Shown here: in pieces, positions 45,844-54,395 of the stretch
Layout of the letters: the number at the start of each line of letters is the position of its first letter
How positions within the stretch are numbered: the stretch's first letter is position 1
From: Bacteroidia bacterium
Lineage (GTDB): Bacteria; Bacteroidota; Bacteroidia; B-17B0; Aurantibacillaceae
DNA: 64,000 nt
Assembly: GCA_016787895.1 (NCBI GenBank)
Contig: JAEUTN010000001.1
Location: 1-64,000, forward strand
Direction of reading: 5' to 3'
Position numbers and translations under genes: made by a program
Notes under the pieces: model-generated
The model's database searches: none
What the model was told of the DNA's origin: nothing
Seen by the model: the letters and a program-made list of their open reading frames with translations, nothing else

Positions 45844-46350
45844 CTATACTCTGGTTAACGCGATAATCTCGTTTTTGTGTTGAGGGTATCTCTCCAGAAG
45901 ACCAATTCGCATTGCCATTTCAAAATCTTTAAAGTCAAAGCCGGGAGAAACCGTGCAGCCTACCAAACTGTAGTCTCCACCTGCTTTCACTCTTGAAGCA
46001 AACCAGGTGTTGGCATTCACCGTGTATTGAAGTTGTTCTCCTGCCGGTAAATCGCGGCCAATGGCGGTTTTCCTGAGACTACCATCCTCTCCCAATTCAA
46101 TCACTTCCAGAGCCTGCCCATCGTAGAAGTGCCAGGTTTCATCGGATTTGATGCGATGGAAGGCTGAAAAATTCTGTTTTTCAATCAAAAAATAAATGGA
46201 GGTACAAACTTGCCTTACTCCACCAAACTCAGCAGGCAAGGCCTGTGACGAAAGGCTCAGTGCCGAGCGGTAGACTTCCTTGTAATAACCGCCTTCAGGA
46301 TGAGCTTGCAAATTTAAGTGCTGTATGTAATGTTCTGCCGTTAGATTCAT
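45844..46350 (-). CDS. Cupin domain protein, DUF985 family
   Basis: The 168-residue protein opens with the DUF985 signature (IQHLNLQAHPEGGYYKEVYR) and has a single cupin barrel with SAFHRIKSDETWHFYDGQAL, where the conserved His and Glu sit, and VGCTVSPGFDFKDFEMA near the end. Members are small cytosolic proteins of uncertain activity, possibly sugar isomerases. It is convergent with the aminotransferase gene. Confidence 0.9.
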   Translation of the reverse strand: MNLTAEHYIQHLNLQAHPEGGYYKEVYRSALSLSSQALPAEFGGVRQVCTSIYFLIEKQNFSAFHRIKSDETWHFYDGQALEVIELGEDGSLRKTAIGRDLPAGEQLQYTVNANTWFASRVKAGGDYSLVGCTVSPGFDFKDFEMAMRIGLLERYPQHKNEIIALTRV

Positions 46351-46375
46351 GATGATGTGCTTCAGATAAGGGCAT

Positions 46376-46409
46376 AAAAAAAGCCCTTCACAAGGAAAGG
46401 CTTTTTTTT
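46376..46409. terminator. Bidirectional terminator-like hairpin
   Basis: AAAAAAAGCC, loop, GGCTTTTTTTT, with inner pairing CTT/AAG. It lies 14 nt before the end of the outer-membrane protein gene, that is, just after that gene in its own direction, and ahead of the cupin gene. Confidence 0.8.
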
Positions 46410-46422
46410 GAAAAGGATTGGA

Positions 46423-47358
46423 TTAGAAATAAAAATTCAAACGCAGGGTACCTGCAGGTCCCCAAACGGAATTGTTATTGTCTGTATCCAAAGACCATTC
46501 GCCTGATTTTGCACCTTCTAATTCTGTTTCTCCTGTAACCAGATTACCACTGGCATTGGTGGTCATGGATTCAACAGTTGTTTTGGTTTTACCAGTGCTA
46601 ATCAACATAAAGCCCCATCCAAACTCACCACCTAAACTGATTTTTGGGAAAAGGAAATATTCAACACCAACAAATCCACGAAGACCTATTCCAAAGGTAG
46701 AGCCGTTTTTTCTGGTGATTACACGTGCATCCGCAGCAGGAGCATTACCAACAGAAAGATTCGGAATGATGTTACCTGAACCGGAAAAGGCATCATCGGT
46801 TGGATCAACGTCAACCAATGTTGTTGTTGATGTGTTTAAAGCGTTACCATACTCAAACTTGTCGGATGTAGTACTGAACGAAATGCCCAGTTCACCACCG
46901 TAGTAACCTTGCAGACGGGTTTTTCCTCTGCGCATTTCCAATCCACCGGAAATGCCAATATTGGTACCAGAACTTTTCCAAACATTCTCTACTTCCGCAG
47001 GGTTAGTTGGGAAGGTGTTGGTAGTGTTCGTGTATGCAGCCAAACGGTCGGTCACCATGTTTCTTTCAGTGATAGTTCCAAAGCCAATTCTCAAAGAGCC
47101 ACGGTAGGCTGTTGTAGCATCTTTAAAATACCTTCCGGTAATCTGAAATGGAGTAAGAAAATTAAAGGTAGGCGCAGGATTGGTAGTTGTTTTACCAAAA
47201 AAGTTACCTGCGTATTCTAAAAACGGATTTGCATCGATGCCAAGCCCCCAATCTCCTGCTTCAGGAAGAAAGGGCTCTCCCTTTTTAGAGGTTAAATCCT
47301 GCGCAAATGCACCTGACATTCCAAGCACAAGCGCTAATAGAGTCAATGATTTTTTCAT
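46423..47358 (-). CDS. Outer-membrane beta-barrel protein
   Basis: The 311-residue product has a signal peptide (MKKSLTLLALVLGMSGAFAQ) and alternating beta strands ending in an aromatic C terminus (GPAGTLRLNFYF), the pattern of an outer-membrane barrel. Strand-like segments include TAYRGSLRIGFGTITERNMV and GLRGFVGVEYFLFPKISLGG. I cannot name a family beyond the porin-like barrel type found widely in Bacteroidota. It is followed in its own direction by a terminator-like hairpin. Confidence 0.75.
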   Translation of the reverse strand: MKKSLTLLALVLGMSGAFAQDLTSKKGEPFLPEAGDWGLGIDANPFLEYAGNFFGKTTTNPAPTFNFLTPFQITGRYFKDATTAYRGSLRIGFGTITERNMVTDRLAAYTNTTNTFPTNPAEVENVWKSSGTNIGISGGLEMRRGKTRLQGYYGGELGISFSTTSDKFEYGNALNTSTTTLVDVDPTDDAFSGSGNIIPNLSVGNAPAADARVITRKNGSTFGIGLRGFVGVEYFLFPKISLGGEFGWGFMLISTGKTKTTVESMTTNASGNLVTGETELEGAKSGEWSLDTDNNNSVWGPAGTLRLNFYF

Positions 47359-47480
47359 AGTTATAGGGTTTAAAGTTTATGAGAATGAAGGTAGGACTAA
47401 TTAGTAAAAAAGTAAATGCCTGTTTATGAGTTTATGAACAGTAATTTGTTGGTTTAAGCCAACCTGATTAAATCCTTGAT

Positions 47481-48908
47481 TTATTGAACGTTGCTCAAAT
47501 ACCGCAACACTTGAATCGCTAAATGATCGGTACTTGAAGCCGCGTTTGATAAAATGACCAAAGCCGAATTTGAACCCGGAATAAAACCACAAAAACTACT
47601 GAAGCCATACGTGGCTCCGTTATGCCAATACACTTCAGCCATGCTTTTTCCGCTGCGGATTTGCCAGGCCATGGCCACTTTCTCCTTCTTATCAAACGTG
47701 AGTTGCTGCGAAAGCCGGCAGGAGGTGTCGGGTGCAAGCAATTGGTATTCCAGAAAATTCAGCATGTCATCTGCTCCTGTATGAAGCGCTCCTGCCGGTT
47801 TAAACACACCAAGGTCCCAGTGTTTGGTTTCCACTCCGTTTGCTGAGTACCCCGGTAAAAACGCATTCATAAGTTCATCGCTAAGGTCAACACCCGAATG
47901 TTTCATCTTGAGTGGATCAAGAATTTTTTCTTTCACCAATTCGGAATAACTTTTGTTATACACCCTTTCCAGTATTTTTCCCAGCACCGCCATACCGTAA
48001 TTGGAATAGTTGCTGGAACTGCCGGGTGGCTGCTGGATGACCTGTGAACGCAAATCCTGGTACAGCATTTTTTCAGTATAATTTTTGTAAGGATTCAGCG
48101 TATCAAAATTTTCCTGAGCGAAAATATTGGAAGGCACCCGGGGAAGTCCTGAACTGTGATTCACCAGATGCACTACCGTGATGGGCGTGTTTCCGTAAGC
48201 CAGGTTGGGGTAACGACCGGGTAAATACTCACGAATATCGTCTTCGGGTTTTATTTTTTTCTCAGAGATGGCCTGGGCCAGTAAAAGTCCTGTAAATGTT
48301 TTGGTAATGGATCCTGCTTCATAAACACTGAATCGATCAGGCAAGTTTGCCGAGCCCCTGGTTTTTTCTCCGTAGTTATAATAGGTCCTTTTTCCATTCT
48401 GAAGTACGCCTATACTGATAGCACAGGTTTGTGGCATTGACATGTACTCTTTACACAGATTGTGAATCAAAGAATCAAGTCCGCTTTGTAATGCATTATC
48501 GTTTGCCACATGAGGTTTTATTTGAGCAGGCAACTCCTCGTAGGGTAAAAACCGGAAAACATGAATGTGCTCACTCGAATTGAGGGCTATTCGAAATTCC
48601 TTTTTTGTTTTTTCAAATTCAAAAAGAAAACTTTGGTAATCCGCGGTTTGATTGAGATGATCATATCTCAGAATTTTTCCAAAAGGCAAAAACAAAGAAT
48701 CTTTCAGAAAAAGGAGTAATGTTTCTCTACTGTATTGAGCTTGAAGAGAAGAATCCAGCTGCTGATACACCTGAGCATGCTGTTTGTTGTTGTAGAGCTC
48801 AACAAAAAGTCGTGTTTTGATTAAACAGGCTTTGAGATTACCGGCCTGGGGCAAGAGTTTCCCCGAAAAGGAGAACAGAGCAAACAGCAAAAGGATAAGG
48901 CGAAACAA
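47481..48908 (-). CDS. Serine beta-lactamase-like protein (class C fold)
   Basis: The 475-residue protein has a signal peptide, an N-terminal DUF3887-like domain (about 25-120) and a class C beta-lactamase/penicillin-binding fold. Ser200 and Lys203 in GSITKTF are the catalytic pair; NYSNYGMAVLG has the YxN motif, and WHNGATYGFSSF the HxG motif. Such proteins are mostly D-amino-acid esterases or peptidases, not resistance enzymes. It is divergent from the large envelope protein gene at 48980. Confidence 0.88.
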   Translation of the reverse strand: MFRLILLLFALFSFSGKLLPQAGNLKACLIKTRLFVELYNNKQHAQVYQQLDSSLQAQYSRETLLLFLKDSLFLPFGKILRYDHLNQTADYQSFLFEFEKTKKEFRIALNSSEHIHVFRFLPYEELPAQIKPHVANDNALQSGLDSLIHNLCKEYMSMPQTCAISIGVLQNGKRTYYNYGEKTRGSANLPDRFSVYEAGSITKTFTGLLLAQAISEKKIKPEDDIREYLPGRYPNLAYGNTPITVVHLVNHSSGLPRVPSNIFAQENFDTLNPYKNYTEKMLYQDLRSQVIQQPPGSSSNYSNYGMAVLGKILERVYNKSYSELVKEKILDPLKMKHSGVDLSDELMNAFLPGYSANGVETKHWDLGVFKPAGALHTGADDMLNFLEYQLLAPDTSCRLSQQLTFDKKEKVAMAWQIRSGKSMAEVYWHNGATYGFSSFCGFIPGSNSALVILSNAASSTDHLAIQVLRYLSNVQ

Positions 48909-48979
48909 AATCGGTTATTTTAATTGACTAAATTACTCAATCCATGTGAATCCGATTCTGAAATTGTACATTCGTTTTA

Positions 48980-50737
48980 ATGAAATGGCTGAAAGGATAT
49001 ACCTGCTACCTGGTGTTTGCCTTTCTTTTTTTTGGCTTCGGCTCTTCCTTGTGCGCCCAACTTGATGTGAAAGGGAAAGTGATGCGGGCCGATCAAAACG
49101 AAGTGGTTCCGTTTTGCGCCATTGGTATTAAATCAAGCAACAAAGGGTGTTTAAGCAATGAGGACGGGGATTTTTTCCTGAAAGCCCATTTAGAGGATAC
49201 ACTGGTGTTTTCGGCCATAGGGTATAAAAAAACCTTTGTGCCGGTGCAGGAAGTATTAAAGCAAACTCAGGTTTTTTTGCAGGTGAGTGAGTTGCTGCTG
49301 CAGGAGGTAACCGTGTATTCAAACAATGATTTTGTATATGAGCTGATGGGCAAAAGCAGAAAAGCCCTGTTGAACTCAATCAGCCGAAGCGCAAAAGCGT
49401 ATTATTTCCTGGAGACTGAAATTTCGGGTCAACCTGTAGAATTGCTGGAGTGTTATTATTCGGCCGTGCTTAACAACAACCGCATTCAGGAGCTTGGGTT
49501 TAAAAACGGCCGGATTGGTGTAGCGCCTTTTATCGACAGGTATTTTGTGAGTTTAGACATTTCAAAAGCCTTCACCATGCTCAATCTGCTTTACCCGGAT
49601 GAACGCATGCCATCCAATCCTTATCAATTCAACACCAAACAAGTCAAAAAAAACTACTTGTTGCATTTGGAATCGAGTTACGATAGTTTGCAACCGGTTT
49701 ACATTATTGAATTTATTGCCAAAAACACCGAGGGTCATTCTTTTAACGGCAAAGTGCATGTGTTGAAAAGCAATTTTCTGCCGCTTAAACTGGAGTTGCG
49801 TATACAAAATACCACACACCACCCCTTTAGGCCTTTGTTTCCGAATTCAAAAATTCGTTCAGCGAGTATGCAAATCAATAAAAACTTTGAATTTAAAAAC
49901 GACTCCTGTTATGTGCACCATGTAGACTTTAATTATAAACTGAATTACGATGTGCAAAACCAAACGCGTATCGTTAATAGCAAGGGCCTGATGTATTTTT
50001 ACGATTACCATGCGCCCTTCTACCCTCCACTTTTCAATTACAATACAGATGCCGATGACTACCGCAAAATAACTAGTTTGAGTTATAATGAGCGTTTTTG
50101 GGATCAGAACACTGTGCTGGAAAATTCAAAAAGCATGAAATTAAAACGAGCCTATTTTGAACAGGAGGGTTTGCTGATCAATTACAAAAACGATAGCAAT
50201 CAAAAACAAGGCCTGCAAAAAGGTGGTTTTTTTGAGAACAATGATCTTAAGTGGTCAGATAAAACGCGTTTATCCATCAAAGGCAATGGCATCGCCAATG
50301 ATACCATTAGCACGGTTGCTATGAATGGAGAAACGTTTCGTGCCGACCGTTATGCTTTGAAAGCCGGCATTTTTCTTGATGTTAATCCTGTAGGAGATGG
50401 TCTGCAACACTATTCAACCGCTGTGTTTAATGTGAACGACAGTTATTACCACCTGAAGGAAGAGGCCACTACTAATTGTTTTATCAACATTTATTTTGAT
50501 TTGGTTGAAATGGAGCGTAGAAAAATGGAGAAGGAGATTGAGAAAAATCCCAATTCATGGTTGCACATCAAAACCTGCTATACCAATGCCATGTTGGAAA
50601 TAGAAAATACAGGATTAAAATACTTTAAGGAGGTAGAAAGAGGTCACAACAAAAAGAAACTGGAAGAATGGAACAAAAAAGTATTAGAAGGGCTTGAAAT
50701 AGACAACCTGAACATATTCAAAATTTCGAATCAATAG
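48980..50737 (+). CDS. Carboxypeptidase-regulatory-like outer-membrane protein (DUF5686-like)
   Basis: The 585-residue product has a signal peptide (CYLVFAFLFFGFGSSLCAQ) and an N-terminal CarboxypepD_reg-like domain (LDVKGKVMRADQNEVVPFCA, then SNEDGDFFLKAHLEDTLVFS and EVTVYSNNDFVY), as in many TonB-linked proteins, but no barrel follows. The rest is a long region of beta strands that I cannot assign further. The C terminus is helical and Lys-rich. It is likely periplasmic or attached to the outer membrane. Confidence 0.7.
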   Translation: MKWLKGYTCYLVFAFLFFGFGSSLCAQLDVKGKVMRADQNEVVPFCAIGIKSSNKGCLSNEDGDFFLKAHLEDTLVFSAIGYKKTFVPVQEVLKQTQVFLQVSELLLQEVTVYSNNDFVYELMGKSRKALLNSISRSAKAYYFLETEISGQPVELLECYYSAVLNNNRIQELGFKNGRIGVAPFIDRYFVSLDISKAFTMLNLLYPDERMPSNPYQFNTKQVKKNYLLHLESSYDSLQPVYIIEFIAKNTEGHSFNGKVHVLKSNFLPLKLELRIQNTTHHPFRPLFPNSKIRSASMQINKNFEFKNDSCYVHHVDFNYKLNYDVQNQTRIVNSKGLMYFYDYHAPFYPPLFNYNTDADDYRKITSLSYNERFWDQNTVLENSKSMKLKRAYFEQEGLLINYKNDSNQKQGLQKGGFFENNDLKWSDKTRLSIKGNGIANDTISTVAMNGETFRADRYALKAGIFLDVNPVGDGLQHYSTAVFNVNDSYYHLKEEATTNCFINIYFDLVEMERRKMEKEIEKNPNSWLHIKTCYTNAMLEIENTGLKYFKEVERGHNKKKLEEWNKKVLEGLEIDNLNIFKISNQ

Positions 50738-50790
50738 GGTTTTTCAGCATTTTAAAATATTAATAATGTGATAGTTATAAAAACTATGTT

Positions 50791-50818
50791 TATGTTTTAT
50801 AAATATGTTTTATATTTG
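50791..50818 (+). promoter_or_regulatory. Promoter and direct-repeat operator of the toxin-antitoxin pair
   Basis: TATATTTG (50811-50818) is a perfect -7 element, 19 nt before the antitoxin start. It overlaps the second copy of an 11-bp direct repeat TATGTTTTATA (50791-50801 and 50804-50814, 13 bp apart). An ATAGTT/AACTAT inverted repeat lies just upstream at 50771-50787. Repressor binding at these repeats would block the promoter. Confidence 0.65.
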
Positions 50819-50836
50819 TGAAGCAAATTATAAATC

Positions 50837-51088
50837 ATGGCCACCTTCACTTCCTCACTTCCTGATACCCTTCTTCGTTTGCTTGAAGAAAAAGCAAAAG
50901 AACTAGCCCTTCCTAAAAACAAACTTATTGAAAAGGCGCTTGAACTTTACCTTGAGCACCTGAACCGCGCTGCCTATATTAAATCCTATAAACAGATGGC
51001 AAAAGACAAGGATCTGCTTTCAATAGTTGAAGAAGGGTTGACAGATTACACAGCCCAACTCGAAAACCGGGACAATGAGACAAACTGA
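50837..51088 (+). CDS. Ribbon-helix-helix antitoxin (MazE/RelB-like)
   Basis: The 83-residue protein begins FTSSLPDTLLRLLEEKAKEL and has KNKLIEKALELYLEHLNRAA, the strand-helix-helix pattern of a ribbon-helix-helix DNA-binding domain. The C-terminal half is acidic and would bind and neutralise the toxin encoded next. The two genes overlap by 14 bp, typical of type II toxin-antitoxin operons. It probably represses its own promoter through the repeats upstream. Confidence 0.85.
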   Translation: MATFTSSLPDTLLRLLEEKAKELALPKNKLIEKALELYLEHLNRAAYIKSYKQMAKDKDLLSIVEEGLTDYTAQLENRDNETN

Positions 51089-51431
51089 GATTTGGTACGC
51101 TGATTTAAACCCTGTAAAAGGCAGTGAACAGGCATCCGCCCGGCCCAGGACGGACGGGGGCTGGAGGCCGGTTGTGATTGTGAGCGGTAATTTGGCGAAC
51201 ACCTACCTGAACACTGTGATTTGCTGTCCGTTAACTTCGAAAATTAAAAACTATAAAGGCAATGTGGTTTTGAAGGTGAACGCAGTTAACAAGCTCAGCA
51301 AGGATTCAGAGGTCTTAACGTTCCACATTCGCTCCGTTTCAAAAGTACGTCTGGTAAAAAAAATTGGTGAAATCAGTAAAGAAGAATTAGCGGCGATTAA
51401 AAAAGGACTGGATGAGATTTGGAGGTATTGA
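51075..51431 (+). CDS. MazF/PemK-family mRNA interferase toxin
   Basis: The 118-residue product has the PemK/MazF fold: MRQTEIWYADLNPVKGSEQ, then RPVVIVSGNLANTYLNTVI and CCPLTSKIKNYKGNVVL, and LTFHIRSVSKVRLVKKIGEI. The ribonuclease would cut mRNA when the antitoxin is lost. It carries an extra eight codons (51138-51161, ARPRTDGG) between GSEQAS and WRPVV, where close relatives go directly from GSEQAG to RPVV. The insert is 21/24 G or C and can form a hairpin. It may affect activity. Confidence 0.9.
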   Translation: MRQTEIWYADLNPVKGSEQASARPRTDGGWRPVVIVSGNLANTYLNTVICCPLTSKIKNYKGNVVLKVNAVNKLSKDSEVLTFHIRSVSKVRLVKKIGEISKEELAAIKKGLDEIWRY

Positions 51432-51457
51432 CACTCTCCGGAACAATTCTTATTAAT

Positions 51458-52408
51458 TTAAGAAAACAAACTGTCCACAAACTCCGCAGCATTAAACACC
51501 TGCAGGTCTTCCATTTTTTCGCCTACCCCAATGTATTTTACAGGAATATTAAACTCATCTGAAATGCCAATCACCACACCGCCTTTGGCAGTGCCATCCA
51601 ATTTAGTGATAGCAAGAGCGTTTACGCTGGTGGCCTGAGTAAACTGCCGGCATTGTTCAATAGCATTTTGGCCCATGCTGCCATCCAGCACCAACAGCAC
51701 TTCGTGCGGCGCCCCCGGTATTACTTTCTGCATCACGTTGCGTATCTTGCCCAACTCGTTCATTAAATTCACTTTGTTGTGTAAACGACCCGCGGTATCA
51801 ATGATCACCACATCGGCATTTTTTGCTTTTGCAGAGCTCAGCGTATCAAATGCCACCGAAGCCGGATCAGCCCCCATGCCCTGTTGCACCAAAGGCACAT
51901 CCACCCGTTCGCTCCAAATGCGCAACTGATCAACGGCTGCTGCCCTGAAAGTATCGGCTGCGCCCAAAATCACCGCTTTGCCGCCTTGTTTAAATCGGTG
52001 GGCCAGTTTACCAATAGTGGTGGTTTTTCCAACCCCATTCACACCTACCACCATTATCACATAAGGCGTATAAGGTAAAGCACCTGAAAAATCAAATTCG
52101 GTGGATTGTTTTCCTTTAAAAAGGTGAACAATCTCTTCTTTCAACGCCATATTTAGTTCTGCACTGCCCAGGTATTTATCGCGTTTTACCCTCTCCTCTA
52201 TTCTATCAATAATTTTTACGGTGGTGTTCACACCCACATCGGCACCAATCAGCACTTCTTCCAGATTATCGAGTACTTCCTCGTCGACCGTGCTTTTACC
52301 GGCAACGGCGCGGGCCAGCTTTCCAAAAAAACTTTCTTTGGTTTTGGCCAGGCCCTGGTTAAGACTTTCTTTCTCTTTTTTACCGAACAGCTTTGATATA
52401 AAACTCAT
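51458..52408 (-). CDS. ftsY: Signal recognition particle receptor FtsY
   Basis: FtsY docks SRP-ribosome complexes at the membrane. The NG domain has VVGVNGVGKTT at 120-130, DTAGRLHNKVNLMNEL, and AITKLDGTAKGG with VKYIGVGEKMEDLQVF. The short N-terminal part lacks the long acidic A domain of E. coli, as usual in this phylum; length is 316 residues. It is the last gene of the block rpmB-rpmG-DUF4295-ftsY. Confidence 0.97.
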   Translation of the reverse strand: MSFISKLFGKKEKESLNQGLAKTKESFFGKLARAVAGKSTVDEEVLDNLEEVLIGADVGVNTTVKIIDRIEERVKRDKYLGSAELNMALKEEIVHLFKGKQSTEFDFSGALPYTPYVIMVVGVNGVGKTTTIGKLAHRFKQGGKAVILGAADTFRAAAVDQLRIWSERVDVPLVQQGMGADPASVAFDTLSSAKAKNADVVIIDTAGRLHNKVNLMNELGKIRNVMQKVIPGAPHEVLLVLDGSMGQNAIEQCRQFTQATSVNALAITKLDGTAKGGVVIGISDEFNIPVKYIGVGEKMEDLQVFNAAEFVDSLFS

Positions 52409-52541
52409 GGGTGTGTTAATCTTGTTCGTTTTTGGATTGGGTGCCAGGCGTTGCTTAAAATTTCAGGTTTAGACACCTCCCAAAACAAAAAAAATTCTTT
52501 CCCGCAAAGAAAAGAACTTTTTAAATGGTGTTGAATGCGAA

Positions 52542-52697
52542 TTATTTCGATTTCAGGAAATCCTGAATGTGGTCATTGTGTACGATTTCTTCTTTGAAGT
52601 TATAAGCTCCGGTTTTTGGAGATTTAACCATTTTAATCACCCGGGTAAAGTCTTTGCCTTTTCCGCTTTTTAGGGTTGCTACTACTTTCTTTGCCAT
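52542..52697 (-). CDS. DUF4295 family small protein
   Basis: A 51-codon gene reading MAKKVVATLKSGKGKDFTRV, then IKMVKSPKTGAYNFKEEIVH, ending IQDFLKSK. It is a Lys-rich small protein that in Bacteroidota is invariably encoded between rpmG and ftsY; its position and sequence identify it. Recent structures of Bacteroidota ribosomes include additional small proteins, so a ribosomal location is plausible, but that is inference. Confidence 0.9.
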   Translation of the reverse strand: MAKKVVATLKSGKGKDFTRVIKMVKSPKTGAYNFKEEIVHNDHIQDFLKSK

Positions 52698-52717
52698 GTT
52701 CTTTTAAGCTAATGCGA

Positions 52718-52900
52718 TTATTTAATCTCTTTGTGAACGGTCATGCGTCTTAAAATTGGGTTGTATTTTTTCAACTCCAAACGCTCGGTGGTGTTCTTTT
52801 TATTTTTGGTGGTGATGTAACGGGAGGTTCCGGGTTTACCGCTCTCTTTGTGCTCTGTGCACTCCATGATCACCTGAATTCTGTTGCCTTTTTTTGCCAT
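52718..52900 (-). CDS. rpmG: 50S ribosomal protein L33 (zinc-independent form)
   Basis: The 60-residue sequence reads [20 protein letters not shown], then [20 protein letters not shown] and [13 protein letters not shown]33 is near the E site of the large subunit. The paired CxxC zinc motifs are absent; only one Cys is left in MECTEHK. It follows rpmB by 20 nt. Confidence 0.97.
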   Translation of the reverse strand: MAKKGNRIQVIMECTEHKESGKPGTSRYITTKNKKNTTERLELKKYNPILRRMTVHKEIK

Positions 52901-52920
52901 GACGCTGATGTATTATAAAA

Positions 52921-53157
52921 TTATGCTAAGATGCCGTTCTCTTTGGCTTCCTTTAAACAGGCAAAAATGCCTTTTTTGTTGATGTTCTTTAAGGCCGAAG
53001 TAGATACACGCAAAGTCACCCATTCGTTGGTTTCAGGAACAAAAAAACGTTTGCGTTTTAAGTTCACTTTAAACTGGCGACGTGTTTTATGGTTAGAAAA
53101 AGATACGGAGTTTCCACCCATCGCTTTTTTTCCGGTTAACTGACAAATTCTTGACAT
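52921..53157 (-). CDS. rpmB: 50S ribosomal protein L28
   Basis: The 78-residue protein begins MSRICQLTGKKAMGGNSVSF and has RRQFKVNLKRKRFFVPETNE and STSALKNINKKGIFACLKEA. L28 is required for subunit joining. It is the first gene of a four-gene operon that ends with ftsY and has its own consensus promoter. Confidence 0.97.
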   Translation of the reverse strand: MSRICQLTGKKAMGGNSVSFSNHKTRRQFKVNLKRKRFFVPETNEWVTLRVSTSALKNINKKGIFACLKEAKENGILA

Positions 53158-53200
53158 GAGTAATTCTTTAAACTGTTTATACTTTCCTTAAAAAGGGACG

Positions 53201-53231
53201 CAAATATACCATTACTTATTTAATTCCCCAA
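53201..53231 (-). promoter_or_regulatory. Consensus promoter of rpmB-rpmG-DUF4295-ftsY
   Basis: On the minus strand TTG (53229-53231), a 20-nt spacer and TATATTTG (53201-53208) match the Bacteroidota promoter. The start would lie near 53195, giving a leader of about 38 nt. Confidence 0.8.
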
Positions 53232-53304
53232 GCATGGATGGTAAAATCAGGGAATTTTTTCATTTTTTATGTTGAAAACTCCCCCTATTTGGCTAAAAAC
53301 CGGT

Positions 53305-54345
53305 TCAGGCACTGTACAAAAGGTCGTCACCCAGGTGTTGAGGCTGTTTATTCTCCATTAAAAAAGCCGGGGCTTTGACCCCATTTTGAAGCTTTAAACG
53401 GGGATTAACAATCCTGTAAACCGTATCAAACAGTTCACGTCGAATAAAAGATTGCAACACGCTGCTTCCCCCCTCCACCAGTACACTTTGTATGCCCTGT
53501 TCGTAAAGGGCATGAAGCACCTGCTCCAGTGGGTCCTGCCGCTCAGGGTGAAGACGAATAAACTTTACCTCCCCTTCCTGCCCCTCCTTCAGGGCATTAA
53601 AAACAAGGGTTTTGGCTCCGTGGGCGAAGATGTTGGCGCTTTTGGGTACTTCTAAACGTGAATCGAGCATGATTTTCACCGGACTATTCCCTTTCACCAA
53701 TCGGGTGGTTAAACTGGGATTATCCGCTAAGACCGTGTTTTTTCCTACCAAAATACCCATGTGTTCTGCCCTGAGACGGTGAGCGAAAGCCAGAGCTTCA
53801 GGACCGGAAATAAGGTTGTCTTCTCTGCTCTCAGGAACCGGCAGCCTGCTGATAAATCCATCTGCACTCTCGGCCCATTTTAAACTTATGTACGGTCGCT
53901 TTTTTTCGTGAAAGGTGTAAAATCTGCGGTTCAGTTCACGGGCCTGAGTTTCCAGAATACCTGAAATAACCTCAATTCCGGCCGCTTTGAGCAGAGCTGT
54001 TCCCTTTCCGTTCACCAATGGATTGGGATCGCCTGATGCGATATACACCTTTTTAAAGCCTTTTTTGATGATAAGTTCAGCGCAGGGCGGGGTTTTGCCG
54101 TGGTGGGCGCAGGGTTCAAGACTCACATAGAGTTCACAGTCGTTTGGAGAAACGCTGTCGGGTAAAGCTGTGATGGCGTTCACTTCGGCATGGGCCTCTC
54201 CAAAACGCCGGTGGTAGCCGCTGGCCAGCACTTCTCCATTTTTTACGATTACACAGCCTACCAGAGGATTGGGCGCTACCTCAGGCCAGCCTTTTAATGC
54301 CAGCTCAAGTGCTAAATGCATAAACCCCTCTTCTTTCAGGCCCAT
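53305..54345 (-). CDS. ribD: Riboflavin biosynthesis deaminase-reductase RibD
   Basis: RibD deaminates diaminohydroxyphosphoribosylaminopyrimidine and then reduces the ribose side chain, two steps of riboflavin synthesis. The deaminase domain has His52-Ala-Glu54 and zinc ligands Cys79 and Cys88 in EPCAHHGKTPPCAELI; the reductase domain starts near residue 155 with RPYISLKWAESADGFISR and has VEGGSSVLQSFIRRELFD. Length is 346 residues. It is divergent from ffh, separated by only 50 nt, and is not next to other rib genes. Confidence 0.95.
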   Translation of the reverse strand: MGLKEEGFMHLALELALKGWPEVAPNPLVGCVIVKNGEVLASGYHRRFGEAHAEVNAITALPDSVSPNDCELYVSLEPCAHHGKTPPCAELIIKKGFKKVYIASGDPNPLVNGKGTALLKAAGIEVISGILETQARELNRRFYTFHEKKRPYISLKWAESADGFISRLPVPESREDNLISGPEALAFAHRLRAEHMGILVGKNTVLADNPSLTTRLVKGNSPVKIMLDSRLEVPKSANIFAHGAKTLVFNALKEGQEGEVKFIRLHPERQDPLEQVLHALYEQGIQSVLVEGGSSVLQSFIRRELFDTVYRIVNPRLKLQNGVKAPAFLMENKQPQHLGDDLLYSA

Positions 54346-54376
54346 TCGGTAAAATTAGGGCATTTTCCTAAATTTG
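54345..54376 (+). promoter_or_regulatory. Promoter of ffh
   Basis: TTCG (54345-54348), a 20-nt spacer and TAAATTTG (54369-54376) match the Bacteroidota pattern apart from one base in the -33 element. The -33 region overlaps the first codons of the divergent ribD gene. Confidence 0.7.
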
Positions 54377-54395
54377 CACTCCCAATAAAAATAAG

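Noticed and set aside
47481-48908. Antibiotic-resistance beta-lactamase
   Set aside because: The fold and motifs are of class C type, but the added DUF3887-like domain and the overall sequence fit the housekeeping esterase/peptidase group better.
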